This document shows positions 22,854-31,577 of a DNA stretch of 64,000 nucleotides, one piece after another. Each line of letters starts with the position of its first letter. Position 1 is the stretch's first letter. The stretch lies in the NCBI RefSeq assembly GCF_001545155.1, contig NZ_CP014226.1, positions 1,858,846 through 1,922,845 on the forward strand. Reading direction: 5' to 3'. The DNA comes from Halomonas chromatireducens (GTDB taxonomy: Bacteria > Pseudomonadota > Gammaproteobacteria > Pseudomonadales > Halomonadaceae). Made by a program: the position numbers and the translations under genes. The notes under the pieces are model-generated. The model was not told the DNA's origin, made no database searches, and saw only the letters and a list, made by a program, of their open reading frames with translations.

Positions 22854-24104
22854 ATGGAACCGGCAACACCAACAAGTCGAGCTGACATGATACAGCTCGA
22901 TCGCGACGACCCCCTGGCCGACTATCGTGACCGCTTCGTACTGGAAGAGGGTCTGATCTATCTCAACGGCAACTCCCTTGGTGCCCTGCCCCGGGAGGCC
23001 CGGAACAGGGCGGCCGAGGTGGTGGAGCAGGAGTGGGGCCAGGGCTTGATTCGCAGCTGGAATCGCCACGACTGGGTGTCGTTGCCCACGCGAGTTGGCG
23101 ACAAGGTGGCTGGGCTGATCGGTGCCGCGCCCGGTGAGGTCGTGGTGGCCGACTCCACCTCGGTCAATCTCTTCAAGTTGGCGGCGGCGGCGATCCGCAT
23201 GCGCCCGGGACGATGCAAGATTGTATCCGAGCCGGGGAATTTTCCAACGGACCTGTACATGCTTCAGGGACTTGAAGGGTTCCTGCAGGGCGAGGTGCGG
23301 CTGGAAACGGCGCCCAGGGAGGTGCTGTCATCCCACATCGACGAGGACACCGCCCTGGTGGTGCTCACCCATGTGCACTACAAGTCCGGCGAGCTGTTCG
23401 ACATGGCCGCCATCACCGCCCGGGCCCATGAGGTCGGCGCCCTGATGCTATGGGATCTCAGCCACAGCGCCGGGGCGGTGCCTGTGGATCTGAATGGCGT
23501 GGGAGCGGATTTTGCCGTGGGCTGTGGCTACAAGTACCTCAACGGTGGCCCGGGAGCGCCCGGCTACCTGTTCGTGGCGCGTCGTCACCTGAATGATATC
23601 CACCAGCCGCTCAGCGGATGGTTTGGACATGCAGAGCCCTTCGCCATGCGTGACGACTACCAGCCAGCCGATTCGATCAAGCGGGGCCTGTGCGGCACGC
23701 CTGGCGTTCTCGGCACGGCGGTGATGGAGGTGGGTGTCGAACTGCAGGCATCTGCCGACATGTCGAAGGTACGGGCCAAGTCCCGGCGCCTCGGTGAGCT
23801 GTTCATCCAGCTGGTCGAGGCCCACTGCGAGGGCATGGGCTTTGCACTGGCCTCTCCTCGCGACGCCGAGCGACGGGGCAGCCAGGTATCGTTCACCCAT
23901 CAGCACGCCTACCCGATCATGCAGGCGTTGATCGCCCGCAATATCATCGGCGACTTCCGGGCTCCGGATATCCTGCGCTTCGGCTTCGCGCCGCTCTATG
24001 TCCGCCATGTGGATATCTGGGACACCGTTCAGGCCTTGGCGGACATCATGGCCACGGGCGAGTGGGATGCGCCACAGTACAAGCAGCGCAGCGCGGTGAC
24101 CTGA
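22854..24104 (+). CDS. kynU: Kynureninase
   Basis: 416 aa, PLP-dependent aminotransferase-like fold. Seen are YLNGNSLGALPR at the N-terminus, VVADSTSVNLFKL, WDLSHSAGAVPVDL with the PLP-pairing Asp, and GCGYKYLNGGPGAPG with the Schiff-base Lys. It cleaves kynurenine to anthranilate and alanine. With kynA it forms the anthranilate branch of tryptophan breakdown. The start at 22854 uses GAGGAG; an ATG at 22887 begins the better conserved part (MIQLDRDDPLADYR), so the first 11 residues may be untranslated. Confidence 0.93.
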   Translation: MEPATPTSRADMIQLDRDDPLADYRDRFVLEEGLIYLNGNSLGALPREARNRAAEVVEQEWGQGLIRSWNRHDWVSLPTRVGDKVAGLIGAAPGEVVVADSTSVNLFKLAAAAIRMRPGRCKIVSEPGNFPTDLYMLQGLEGFLQGEVRLETAPREVLSSHIDEDTALVVLTHVHYKSGELFDMAAITARAHEVGALMLWDLSHSAGAVPVDLNGVGADFAVGCGYKYLNGGPGAPGYLFVARRHLNDIHQPLSGWFGHAEPFAMRDDYQPADSIKRGLCGTPGVLGTAVMEVGVELQASADMSKVRAKSRRLGELFIQLVEAHCEGMGFALASPRDAERRGSQVSFTHQHAYPIMQALIARNIIGDFRAPDILRFGFAPLYVRHVDIWDTVQALADIMATGEWDAPQYKQRSAVT

Positions 24105-24138
24105 GCCTTATTGGCCGCTGTGGGCCGCCGTGCGGTGC

Positions 24139-26523
24139 TCATGACGTTTCGGCTAGCAGCGCCTTGAAACGGCAGGGCCGATGCACGCCATAGCCCTGTG
24201 CATAATGCACTCCCATCTCGCGCAATAGCTCCAGGGCCTCGTCGGTCTCGACGAATTCAGCGACGATGATCTTGTTCAGGGTCTGGCCGATTTGATTGAT
24301 GGCCCGCACCATGGCCAGGTCGGTTTCGTCGTTGGCGATGTCGCGCACGAAGAGCCCATCGATCTTGAGACAGTCCACCGGCAGGCATCTCAGGTAGCCG
24401 AAGGAAGAGAGGCCGGCTCCGAAATCATCCAGTGCAAAGGTGCATCCGCGCTTGCTCAGCTTTTCCATGAAAGTCGTGACATCGTGCAGATTCCTCACCG
24501 CGGCTGTCTCGGTGATCTCGAAGCAGAGCTTGCTTGGCGGCAGTGCATAGTGATCCAGGGTCTCCACCACGAAGTCGTGGAAATCGGCGTGATCGAAAGA
24601 GCGCCCGGAAAGGTTGATATGGCAGACCTCGAGGCGGGCCAGGTGTTGTGGGTGGGCCGCCAGCTGTTGGCAGACATGCTCGATGACCCAGCGGTCGATC
24701 TGGTGCGCCGCTCCGAAGCGTTCTGCTGCCGGCAGGAAATCCCCGGGCGGTATGACCGCGCCGTTTTCGTCGATCAGCCTGACCAGGACTTCATAGCGCA
24801 GGCTGTCGGGGCGAGCCAGACACACCAGGCGCTGTGCGTCGAGGAAGATGCGCTGCTCGGCCAGGGCGCTGCGGATACGACCAAGCCACTCCATCTCTCC
24901 ACGCTGCTCTGCCAGTTGACGATCGTTCTCCTGCAGCAAATGCACGCGGTTGCGTCCCTGCTCCTTGGCCAGATAGCAGGCGATGTCAGCCGTACGTAGC
25001 AGGCTGCCGGTATCGCTGCTGGAGGCGGTGATCGGGACCACACCGATACTACAGCCGGGCGTGTAGAGAGTCCCTTCCCAGGAGAAGGGGGTATCGCTCA
25101 CGATGGCGCGAAGTTTCTCGGTGACCTGACAGGCTTTCTCGACATCGCAGTTCTCGAGAATGACGGCAAATTCATCCCCACCGAGCCGGGCGAGCAGGTC
25201 TCCTTCTCGCAGGTGGCTATGGAGCAGGTCGGCGGTCTGGCGCAGCAGCTGGTCTCCGGCCACGTGCCCCGAAGTGTCGTTGACGATCTTGAATTGATCG
25301 AGGTCGACTAAACAAAGCGCGTGAGTCGAGTCCTCGGTGCGTGCTTGCCTCAGCGCTTCGGCAAGGCTGCGTTCGAAACTGCGCCGGTTTGGCAGGCCGG
25401 TGAGAACGTCGTGGGTCGCTTGATAGTCGAGCTCGACAGAGAGGCGACGGGACTCTGAGACGTCCTCGATGATCACCACGTAAAGAGGAGCGCGGCGAGT
25501 ATCGTCGAGCATTCGGGAGGCGGTCAGCTTGACCCACACTGTGTCTCCCGCGCGACAGAGGAAACGCTGCTCGAGGGTGTAGCTGTTGATGGTTCCTGCG
25601 AGCATATCGGCTCTTTGCTGACGACCGATATCCCAATCCTCGGGATAGACGAGATCCCGGTAGCGCATGCCCAGGAGTGCCTCTTTGGGATAGTGCAGAA
25701 TTCCGCACAGGGCCTGGTTGACATCGATCAGGTAGCCTTTGTCATCTACCTGGGCCATGCCCACCGCAGCCTGCTCGAAGGTGACCCGGAACTTGTGTTC
25801 AGCGGCCGTGATGACACGGCTCAGGTGCCATCCCAACAGGCCGGCGATCAAGCACATCACCAGCAGAAATGCGACGCTCAAGAGGGATAGTATCCGCCTC
25901 ATTTCGCGGGACGCATCGGTCATTGCGCGGCGGAAGTCCTCAGTGAGGGGAGTCAGGCCGCGATTGACTTCCTGCAGGCGTGTCCGCAGTCGCGAAATTT
26001 CCGCCATCGAGGGGGCGCCAGACTGCCATTCATCCGCCAGTTGGTCTGTGAGGGAGACAAGCTCGAGAAGGTACGTGTCGCTTTCCCGCCAGATATGCAC
26101 CGCCTCATGGAAAAGGGGGTACTCGGCGAAGAGTCGGTACAGCGAGATCATGCGGCCGATATCATCGGGGTGATTCAGCCCCCGCAGCATACCATCCCTT
26201 GCGGCAGGGAGATCCACCGGCGTGGCATCCAGGGCGCGACGTGCGTCGAGCCCCCCCAGAGGAACGGCAAGCCAGTCCCGGGAGCGCTGCAGCGCATCGG
26301 GATGCCCAGTTTCCGCGTAGGTGTCGAGGTTATAGACGGCAGCCAGTTGCGCTCTGGACCAGGCGCTTTGACCACCAATGTATGCGGCTATGGCCGACTG
26401 GATTTGGACCACGGCGACACTGAAGCCGGCAGCCAGCGCTGCCACAAGCAACAGTGCGAGGGTCAAGCCAACCGCTTTTCCTCGGTATGTCTTGCTACGG
26501 GGGGCTTTCGTCCATGCTTGCAT
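24139..26523 (-). CDS. Membrane sensor with PAS, GGDEF and EAL domains (c-di-GMP turnover)
   Basis: About 794 aa. A first membrane helix lies at about 15-37, then a periplasmic helical domain to about 220, a second helix (about 222-246), PAS (about 255-370), GGDEF with intact LARLGGDEF and the RxxD inhibitory site (REGD) five residues before it, then EAL. The EAL motif reads EVLVR; the metal and catalytic residues look present (HINLSG, FEITET, ALDDFGAG, LKID, AEFVE). Both synthesis and breakdown of c-di-GMP are possible. The start at 26523 is chosen to begin just before the signal-anchor; the frame could extend upstream. It stands next to the LOV protein gene but 147 bp away. Confidence 0.88.
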   Translation of the reverse strand: MQAWTKAPRSKTYRGKAVGLTLALLLVAALAAGFSVAVVQIQSAIAAYIGGQSAWSRAQLAAVYNLDTYAETGHPDALQRSRDWLAVPLGGLDARRALDATPVDLPAARDGMLRGLNHPDDIGRMISLYRLFAEYPLFHEAVHIWRESDTYLLELVSLTDQLADEWQSGAPSMAEISRLRTRLQEVNRGLTPLTEDFRRAMTDASREMRRILSLLSVAFLLVMCLIAGLLGWHLSRVITAAEHKFRVTFEQAAVGMAQVDDKGYLIDVNQALCGILHYPKEALLGMRYRDLVYPEDWDIGRQQRADMLAGTINSYTLEQRFLCRAGDTVWVKLTASRMLDDTRRAPLYVVIIEDVSESRRLSVELDYQATHDVLTGLPNRRSFERSLAEALRQARTEDSTHALCLVDLDQFKIVNDTSGHVAGDQLLRQTADLLHSHLREGDLLARLGGDEFAVILENCDVEKACQVTEKLRAIVSDTPFSWEGTLYTPGCSIGVVPITASSSDTGSLLRTADIACYLAKEQGRNRVHLLQENDRQLAEQRGEMEWLGRIRSALAEQRIFLDAQRLVCLARPDSLRYEVLVRLIDENGAVIPPGDFLPAAERFGAAHQIDRWVIEHVCQQLAAHPQHLARLEVCHINLSGRSFDHADFHDFVVETLDHYALPPSKLCFEITETAAVRNLHDVTTFMEKLSKRGCTFALDDFGAGLSSFGYLRCLPVDCLKIDGLFVRDIANDETDLAMVRAINQIGQTLNKIIVAEFVETDEALELLREMGVHYAQGYGVHRPCRFKALLAETS

Positions 26524-26670
26524 TGCCGGCTCTCTGTTCAGATGTCTCTTACAGTAGCAATCTTGTTCTTGAGCGGGATGCCGCCTCTCAACGGTTTCGT
26601 CTCCATGCCGAGTGAAGTGAGCCTCAGATGGGGTCTTCTCGCACAATCGGCTCTTGGGTGCTTTGATGCT

Positions 26671-29148
26671 TTACATACGAACCTTCAGCAGGGCTGCCTC
26701 GCGAAAGGCCTGCTTAACCACCAGCCGCAGCTCCTCGTCGTCCCATGGCTTGGTGAGAAACTTGTAGATGGCACCTTCATTGATGGCAGCGGTCACGGTC
26801 TTGAGGTCGGTGTAGCCCGACAGCACGATCTGGATGGCCTGGGGATGGAGCTGCTTGACGCGTTTGAGGAATTCCGTGCCGCTCATCTCTGGCATGCGCT
26901 GATCGCTGATGATGACATGCACCTCCTGGGTGGCCAGCAGTTGGAAGGCCTCGTGCGGACTCGTGGTGGCGAGGATGCGGTAGCCCTCACGCCGAAGCGT
27001 GCGGTTCAGCGAGCGCAGGATATTGGGCTCATCGTCGAGCAGCAGCAGGGTCTGGCTACTGGCACTGTCATTCTGGTCTTGCTGCTGCAGCTGGTTTGCG
27101 GCCTCGTTTTCGTGCAGAAAGGTGATCAGTTCATCGATGGGCATGGGGCGGGCAAAGTAGTAGCCCTGATAGATATCGCACATTTTCTTGCTGAGGTAGG
27201 CATAGTGGGCCTGGGTTTCCACCCCTTCGGCAAGAACCTTCAACTGCAGCTGGTTGGCCATGGAAATAATGCCCTGGACAATGGCGGCGTCGCGGTGATC
27301 GCTTATGACTTCCCGTATGAAAGAGCGATCGATTTTGATCTTGTCGATGGGCAGGTATTTCAGATAGCTGAGACTGGAGAAACCGGTGCCAAAGTCGTCG
27401 AGGGCGATACTGATGCCCAGGCGGCGCAGCATCTGTAGAATCTCGATGGCTTTCGTGGTGCTTTCCATCAGAATGTTTTCGGTGAGTTCGAGCTCGAGCA
27501 GAGGGGCCGCGAGTCCTGTTTGTTTCAGCGTATCCACTATGCCCGTTACGAAATTGGCCCTTTGGAACTGCATGGGCGACACATTGACCGCCATGACGTA
27601 CTCTTCGAACCCCAAGGCATTGAGCCGAACGTTGTCCCGGCAGGCGGTACGTAACACCCACTCACTCATGGGAATGATCTGCCCGGTATCTTCTGCCAGT
27701 CCAATGAACTCAGCCGGCAGGATGTAGCCGCGCTCGGGATGATGCCATCGGATTAGTGCCTCGAAGCCGAGGATTCTGCCGCTGGTATCCTGGATTTGCG
27801 GCTGGTAGTGCAACTCGAACTGCTGCTGGTCGATGGCATGCTGCAGGGCGTTGCGCAGCCTGACTCGCCCGCTCACCCTCTTGTTAAGTCCCTCGGTGTA
27901 CCACTGAAACGTATTGCGACCCTGACGCTTGGCCTGTGACTTGGCCTGATCCGCCTGTTGAATCAGGTGCGAGGGTTTCGTTACGCCATTCGAATCCAGG
28001 GCGATGCCGATGCTGGCGGTCAGGTGCATCTCACTCTGTTCGACCCAGTAGGGCCTAGCGACATTGGCCAGCAACCGCTCGACGATGAGGGGGACATCAC
28101 CCGGGTCGACCAGCAGGATGGCGAACTCATCGCCGCCGCAGCGGGCTACGGTATCGTTGCTGCGTACCTGCTTGACCAGGCGAGAGGCCACTTCGACCAG
28201 TATCTGATCGCCCAGCTCGTGGCCGAGGCTGTCGTTGATCGACTTGAAGTCGTCCAGGTCGATATAGAGGAGGGCGACACTTCCCACATGGTGTCGCGCA
28301 TGGTGATAGCACTGCTGCAGTCGCTCCTCCAGTAGCGCACGGTTGGGAAGCCCAGTGAGGGAATCGTGGGTGGCATTGTGTTCCAGGCGCGATTCGTAGG
28401 CACGCTGGGTAGAGATATCGTTCTGTACACCGATGAAGTGACTGACCTCGCCGCTCTCGTCGAGCACCGGGGAGATATGAAGATCGTTCCAGAAGAGCGT
28501 GCCGTCCTTGCGATAGTTGCAAAGCGCAGTGTGGGTATAGCGCTTTTCGGCAATACCCCGCCTGATGATTGTCCGTGCCACGGCGTCGGTGTCGGGTCCT
28601 TGCAGGAAGCGACAGTTTCGGCCCAGCACTTCCTGTCGAGAGTAGCCGGTGATGCTCTCGAAGGCGGAGTTGACATAGATGATAGGCAGGTCAGGATGAT
28701 CGGCTTCGGAGATGATGACCCCATTGACGCTTGATTCGATGCTGCGCTCCAGAATGTGAAGCCGCTGCATGTCACGCTTGCGCTGCGTGATGTCTCTTGC
28801 CACCACATAGATGACCGCTTCCGTTCCCAGGCCGGCGTTGATCTCTACCCAGTGGATGCCTCCCTGGGCATCGCGAGCCCGTGCTTCCAGTGCGTGGATG
28901 CGCTGACCGCCCTTGATCTGCTCAATGGCGGCATCTATCAAGGGTTGGTCATCCTCCAATACCAATTTGCTGTAATGGTGACCGACAAGCTGTTTCTCCG
29001 AATAGCTGAACAGCTGTTCAAAGGCGGCATTGACCTGCAGTAACCGCCCATCGAGATCGACCCGGCAGAACAGTTCCAGTGAGAGGGTGAAGAACTGGTC
29101 GCGCTGCCGCAGGGCTTCGCGCAGCTCCTGCTTGCTGCGATCAGGCAT
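26671..29148 (-). CDS. Blue-light LOV-type PAS-GGDEF-EAL-receiver protein
   Basis: About 825 aa, no membrane helix. Order: PAS (about 15-130), LOV domain (about 140-250), GGDEF (about 262-420, ARCGGDEF with RSND inhibitory site), EAL (about 435-680, FEALIRWHHP, NVSPMQF, ELTENILME, ALDDFGTG, KIDRSF, AEGVET) and a C-terminal receiver (LLLLDDEPNILRSL, ISDQRMPEMSG, TKPWDD). The LOV signature GRNCRFLQG has the flavin-reactive cysteine (about residue 179), and NYRKDGTLFWNDLHISPV and FIGVQNDIS fit the flavin pocket. All enzyme motifs look intact. It probably couples blue light and a phosphorelay to c-di-GMP. Its start overlaps the receiver-HD gene by 8 bases. Confidence 0.9.
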   Translation of the reverse strand: MPDRSKQELREALRQRDQFFTLSLELFCRVDLDGRLLQVNAAFEQLFSYSEKQLVGHHYSKLVLEDDQPLIDAAIEQIKGGQRIHALEARARDAQGGIHWVEINAGLGTEAVIYVVARDITQRKRDMQRLHILERSIESSVNGVIISEADHPDLPIIYVNSAFESITGYSRQEVLGRNCRFLQGPDTDAVARTIIRRGIAEKRYTHTALCNYRKDGTLFWNDLHISPVLDESGEVSHFIGVQNDISTQRAYESRLEHNATHDSLTGLPNRALLEERLQQCYHHARHHVGSVALLYIDLDDFKSINDSLGHELGDQILVEVASRLVKQVRSNDTVARCGGDEFAILLVDPGDVPLIVERLLANVARPYWVEQSEMHLTASIGIALDSNGVTKPSHLIQQADQAKSQAKRQGRNTFQWYTEGLNKRVSGRVRLRNALQHAIDQQQFELHYQPQIQDTSGRILGFEALIRWHHPERGYILPAEFIGLAEDTGQIIPMSEWVLRTACRDNVRLNALGFEEYVMAVNVSPMQFQRANFVTGIVDTLKQTGLAAPLLELELTENILMESTTKAIEILQMLRRLGISIALDDFGTGFSSLSYLKYLPIDKIKIDRSFIREVISDHRDAAIVQGIISMANQLQLKVLAEGVETQAHYAYLSKKMCDIYQGYYFARPMPIDELITFLHENEAANQLQQQDQNDSASSQTLLLLDDEPNILRSLNRTLRREGYRILATTSPHEAFQLLATQEVHVIISDQRMPEMSGTEFLKRVKQLHPQAIQIVLSGYTDLKTVTAAINEGAIYKFLTKPWDDEELRLVVKQAFREAALLKVRM

Positions 29149-30526
29149 CGTTCCCATCACTCTCACTGGGGTCACTGTCCCCAGGCTTGCAGACCATCAG
29201 CGTGTAGCTGCCACCTTCGACTTCTTCGAGCTTGCATAGCTTGTCGATCAGGTGCTGGGTCAACTCCTTACCTTCATTGAGCAGCAGGATGCCGGTTGCC
29301 GAGTGGATATCCTGCCCAAGGATCATTCCGGGCTTGAGCTGGCGTGTCTCTAGCGACAGCATGGTCTTTCCAGCCTGGCCCAGATCCGGTGCCTGTTCGA
29401 CGCATAGTGCGATGAAGGCCTGGCACAGGCTGGGTTCATAGACACGTCCTGACAGCTTGCGCAGCAGGTCGAGGGCCTGCTGTCGTGGCACTTTCCGAGG
29501 CAGGATCATTCCCCGCTGAAGCTCGATGAAGTCGACGGCCAGTGCCAGAAGTCGCGCTCCGTAGGGGATCGCCTCGCCTTTCAGACGGTTGGGGTAGCCG
29601 TCGCCGTTCCAGTGCTCACGGTGATGCCGGATGAATCGGGCCGTGCCCTGCAAGTGCTCCAACGACATCAGCAGGCTTTCGCCGGTTTCCGGATAGCGAC
29701 GATAGGCCTTGCGGTCTTCGGCGAAGAGGCGCTCCGAAGGGGTGGTCAGCATGCGATCGTCCCACCCCAACTTGCCAAGGTTGTACAAGGCGGCCGCCAT
29801 GAGCAGGTCGCGGCGGAGTGAGTCTTCCAGCTCATGGGTATCGGCGAATGCCTGGATCAGATCACCGACCTGGGCGTTGGCATGCAGGTGGCGTGGCATG
29901 CGCTGCGTGATAAGCGACGAAAAGACGCGAGTGGCCATGACATAGCTGTGCTTCAGTTCGTCGTAGGCCGCATCGAGCATATCGGTAATCTGCTTGAGCT
30001 CCTGGGTGCGTGCCTCGACACGCTGCTCCAGCGTGGCGTTGAGTTCAACGAGTTCCTGGTTCTGTTGCAGGGTCAAGGCTTCAAGGCGTTTCTGTTCGCG
30101 CTCGGCCAGTTGATGGGCTACGGCTTGGCGAAGCGTAAGGCGCAGCTTGTGATCGTCCCAGGGTTTGGCGATATAGCTATAGATATGCCCTTCGTTGATG
30201 GCTCGGACCGTGGCATTCATATCGCTTTGTCCGGTCAGCAGTATACGGACGCACTCCGGCCTCATTCGCTGTACCTGGCTCAACAGCTCCGCACCATCCA
30301 TGCCCGGCATCAGGCAATCGGAAATCACCACGTCGACCGCTTCCTGCTCCAGAATCGCCAGTGCCGCCTCGCCATCGTTGGCAGTCAGGACAAGGTAGTT
30401 TTCAGAACGCAGCACGCGTTTCAGGGCGGAGAGAACGTTGGGCTCATCGTCCACCAGCAGAAGCGTTGCCACAGGCTGCAGAGGCGGCTCAGGAGTGGGA
30501 AGGGGCTGGTCGGCTTCGACAGTCAT
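29141..30526 (-). CDS. Response regulator with receiver and degenerate HD-GYP-like domain
   Basis: 461 aa. The N-terminal receiver is complete: LLLVDDEPN, phospho-acceptor Asp in VISDCLMPGMDG, Thr in LLTGQSD, Lys in AKPWDD. A coiled coil (about 135-185) leads to an HD-like domain. There the canonical HD dyad is replaced by Tyr-Asn (ALYNLGKLGWDD), whereas HHREHWNGDGYP keeps the GYP-side motif. With the first metal ligands lost, c-di-GMP hydrolysis is doubtful. It overlaps the kinase gene by 4 bases upstream and the LOV gene downstream, so kinase, regulator and effector are translated as one unit. Confidence 0.85.
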   Translation of the reverse strand: MTVEADQPLPTPEPPLQPVATLLLVDDEPNVLSALKRVLRSENYLVLTANDGEAALAILEQEAVDVVISDCLMPGMDGAELLSQVQRMRPECVRILLTGQSDMNATVRAINEGHIYSYIAKPWDDHKLRLTLRQAVAHQLAEREQKRLEALTLQQNQELVELNATLEQRVEARTQELKQITDMLDAAYDELKHSYVMATRVFSSLITQRMPRHLHANAQVGDLIQAFADTHELEDSLRRDLLMAAALYNLGKLGWDDRMLTTPSERLFAEDRKAYRRYPETGESLLMSLEHLQGTARFIRHHREHWNGDGYPNRLKGEAIPYGARLLALAVDFIELQRGMILPRKVPRQQALDLLRKLSGRVYEPSLCQAFIALCVEQAPDLGQAGKTMLSLETRQLKPGMILGQDIHSATGILLLNEGKELTQHLIDKLCKLEEVEGGSYTLMVCKPGDSDPSESDGNDA

Positions 30527-31380
30527 CGTTGACCCTGCTCCTGTTCAACTCTGCGGGGCTGCTTGATTGGAAGCCATACACGGAACGTGCTCCCCTGGCC
30601 GACTTCACTGTCTATCTCTATCTGGCCGCCGTGCTTTTGCACGATGCTGAAGGAGAGGGCCAATCCCAGGCCGGTGCCCTCGCCAATCGGCTTGGTGGTG
30701 AAGAAGGGCTCGAAGAGTCTGTCACGATGCTCTGGAGGGATACCGCAACCGGTGTCTGACACCTCGAACCAGATGCGCTCTCCTTCGTGCCCGGTACGCA
30801 AGGTGATAACGCCGTGGTTTTTGATGGCCTGTGAGGCATTGGTCAGTAGGTTGAGCGCTACCTGCTTGACCTGGGACGGCAAACATTCGACGTGGGGCAG
30901 GGTGGCATACTCCTTGATGACCTCGGCTTTGTATTTGAGCTCGTTGTTCGCCAGGTGCAGTGTGGTGTCGAGGCCGTGATGCAGGTCGACAAAGACGAAA
31001 TCGTCCTCCTCGATATGAGAGAAGTCCTTCAAGGCGGTAATCAGGGACTTGACGCGCTCGATACCCTCCTCGGATTCGGCGATCAGTGCTTTTGCATCGT
31101 CGCGGATATAGTCGTAGTCCAGGCTCTGCTTGAGGGCCTGGAGCTCTTCCAGGGAGCCGACCTGGTCAGTTGCATCGATGATACACAGCAGATCACGCAC
31201 GTATTCGGCCAGAGTCTTGAGGTTGGAGAACACGTAGCCGACGGGGTTATTGATCTCATGTGCCACTCCTGCAGCCAACTGGCCGATGGCGGCCAGTTTT
31301 TCGGACTGCAGCAACTGCGGGTTGGCCTGCTTCAGGTCGCAGAGCAACTGGCTCATGCGGTCTGCATCATTGGACTGCAT
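30523..31380 (-). CDS. Soluble sensor histidine kinase
   Basis: 285 aa. A short N-terminal helix is followed by the H-box IGQLAAGVAHEINNPVGYVFSN (phospho-accepting His in AHEINNP), then HATPase motifs: N-box NLLTNASQAIKNHG, G1 DTGCGIP, F-box FEPFFTTK and G2 GEGTGLGLALS. There is no membrane helix or sensor domain, so its input is cytoplasmic or comes through a partner, possibly the LOV protein. The likely phospho-targets are the receivers encoded just downstream (29141 and 26671). GGGAG before the ATG gives a good start. Confidence 0.9.
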   Translation of the reverse strand: MQSNDADRMSQLLCDLKQANPQLLQSEKLAAIGQLAAGVAHEINNPVGYVFSNLKTLAEYVRDLLCIIDATDQVGSLEELQALKQSLDYDYIRDDAKALIAESEEGIERVKSLITALKDFSHIEEDDFVFVDLHHGLDTTLHLANNELKYKAEVIKEYATLPHVECLPSQVKQVALNLLTNASQAIKNHGVITLRTGHEGERIWFEVSDTGCGIPPEHRDRLFEPFFTTKPIGEGTGLGLALSFSIVQKHGGQIEIDSEVGQGSTFRVWLPIKQPRRVEQEQGQR

Positions 31381-31577
31381 AGCGACTCCCTGTCGTGGTA
31401 GATCAATCCCGAATGGTAATGATCTTCCTTACTATCAATCGGCAGGTGGACGCAGGGCTTGAGGGATATTTCGAGATGGCTTCTCGGCAGGTCCATCGGC
31501 GTGTGGCTGTTGCCGCTTGAAAATCGTCTCAGGGCGGGGGGATTGCGTTGCCGTCGCCAGCGCGCACAGGGCAGGCG

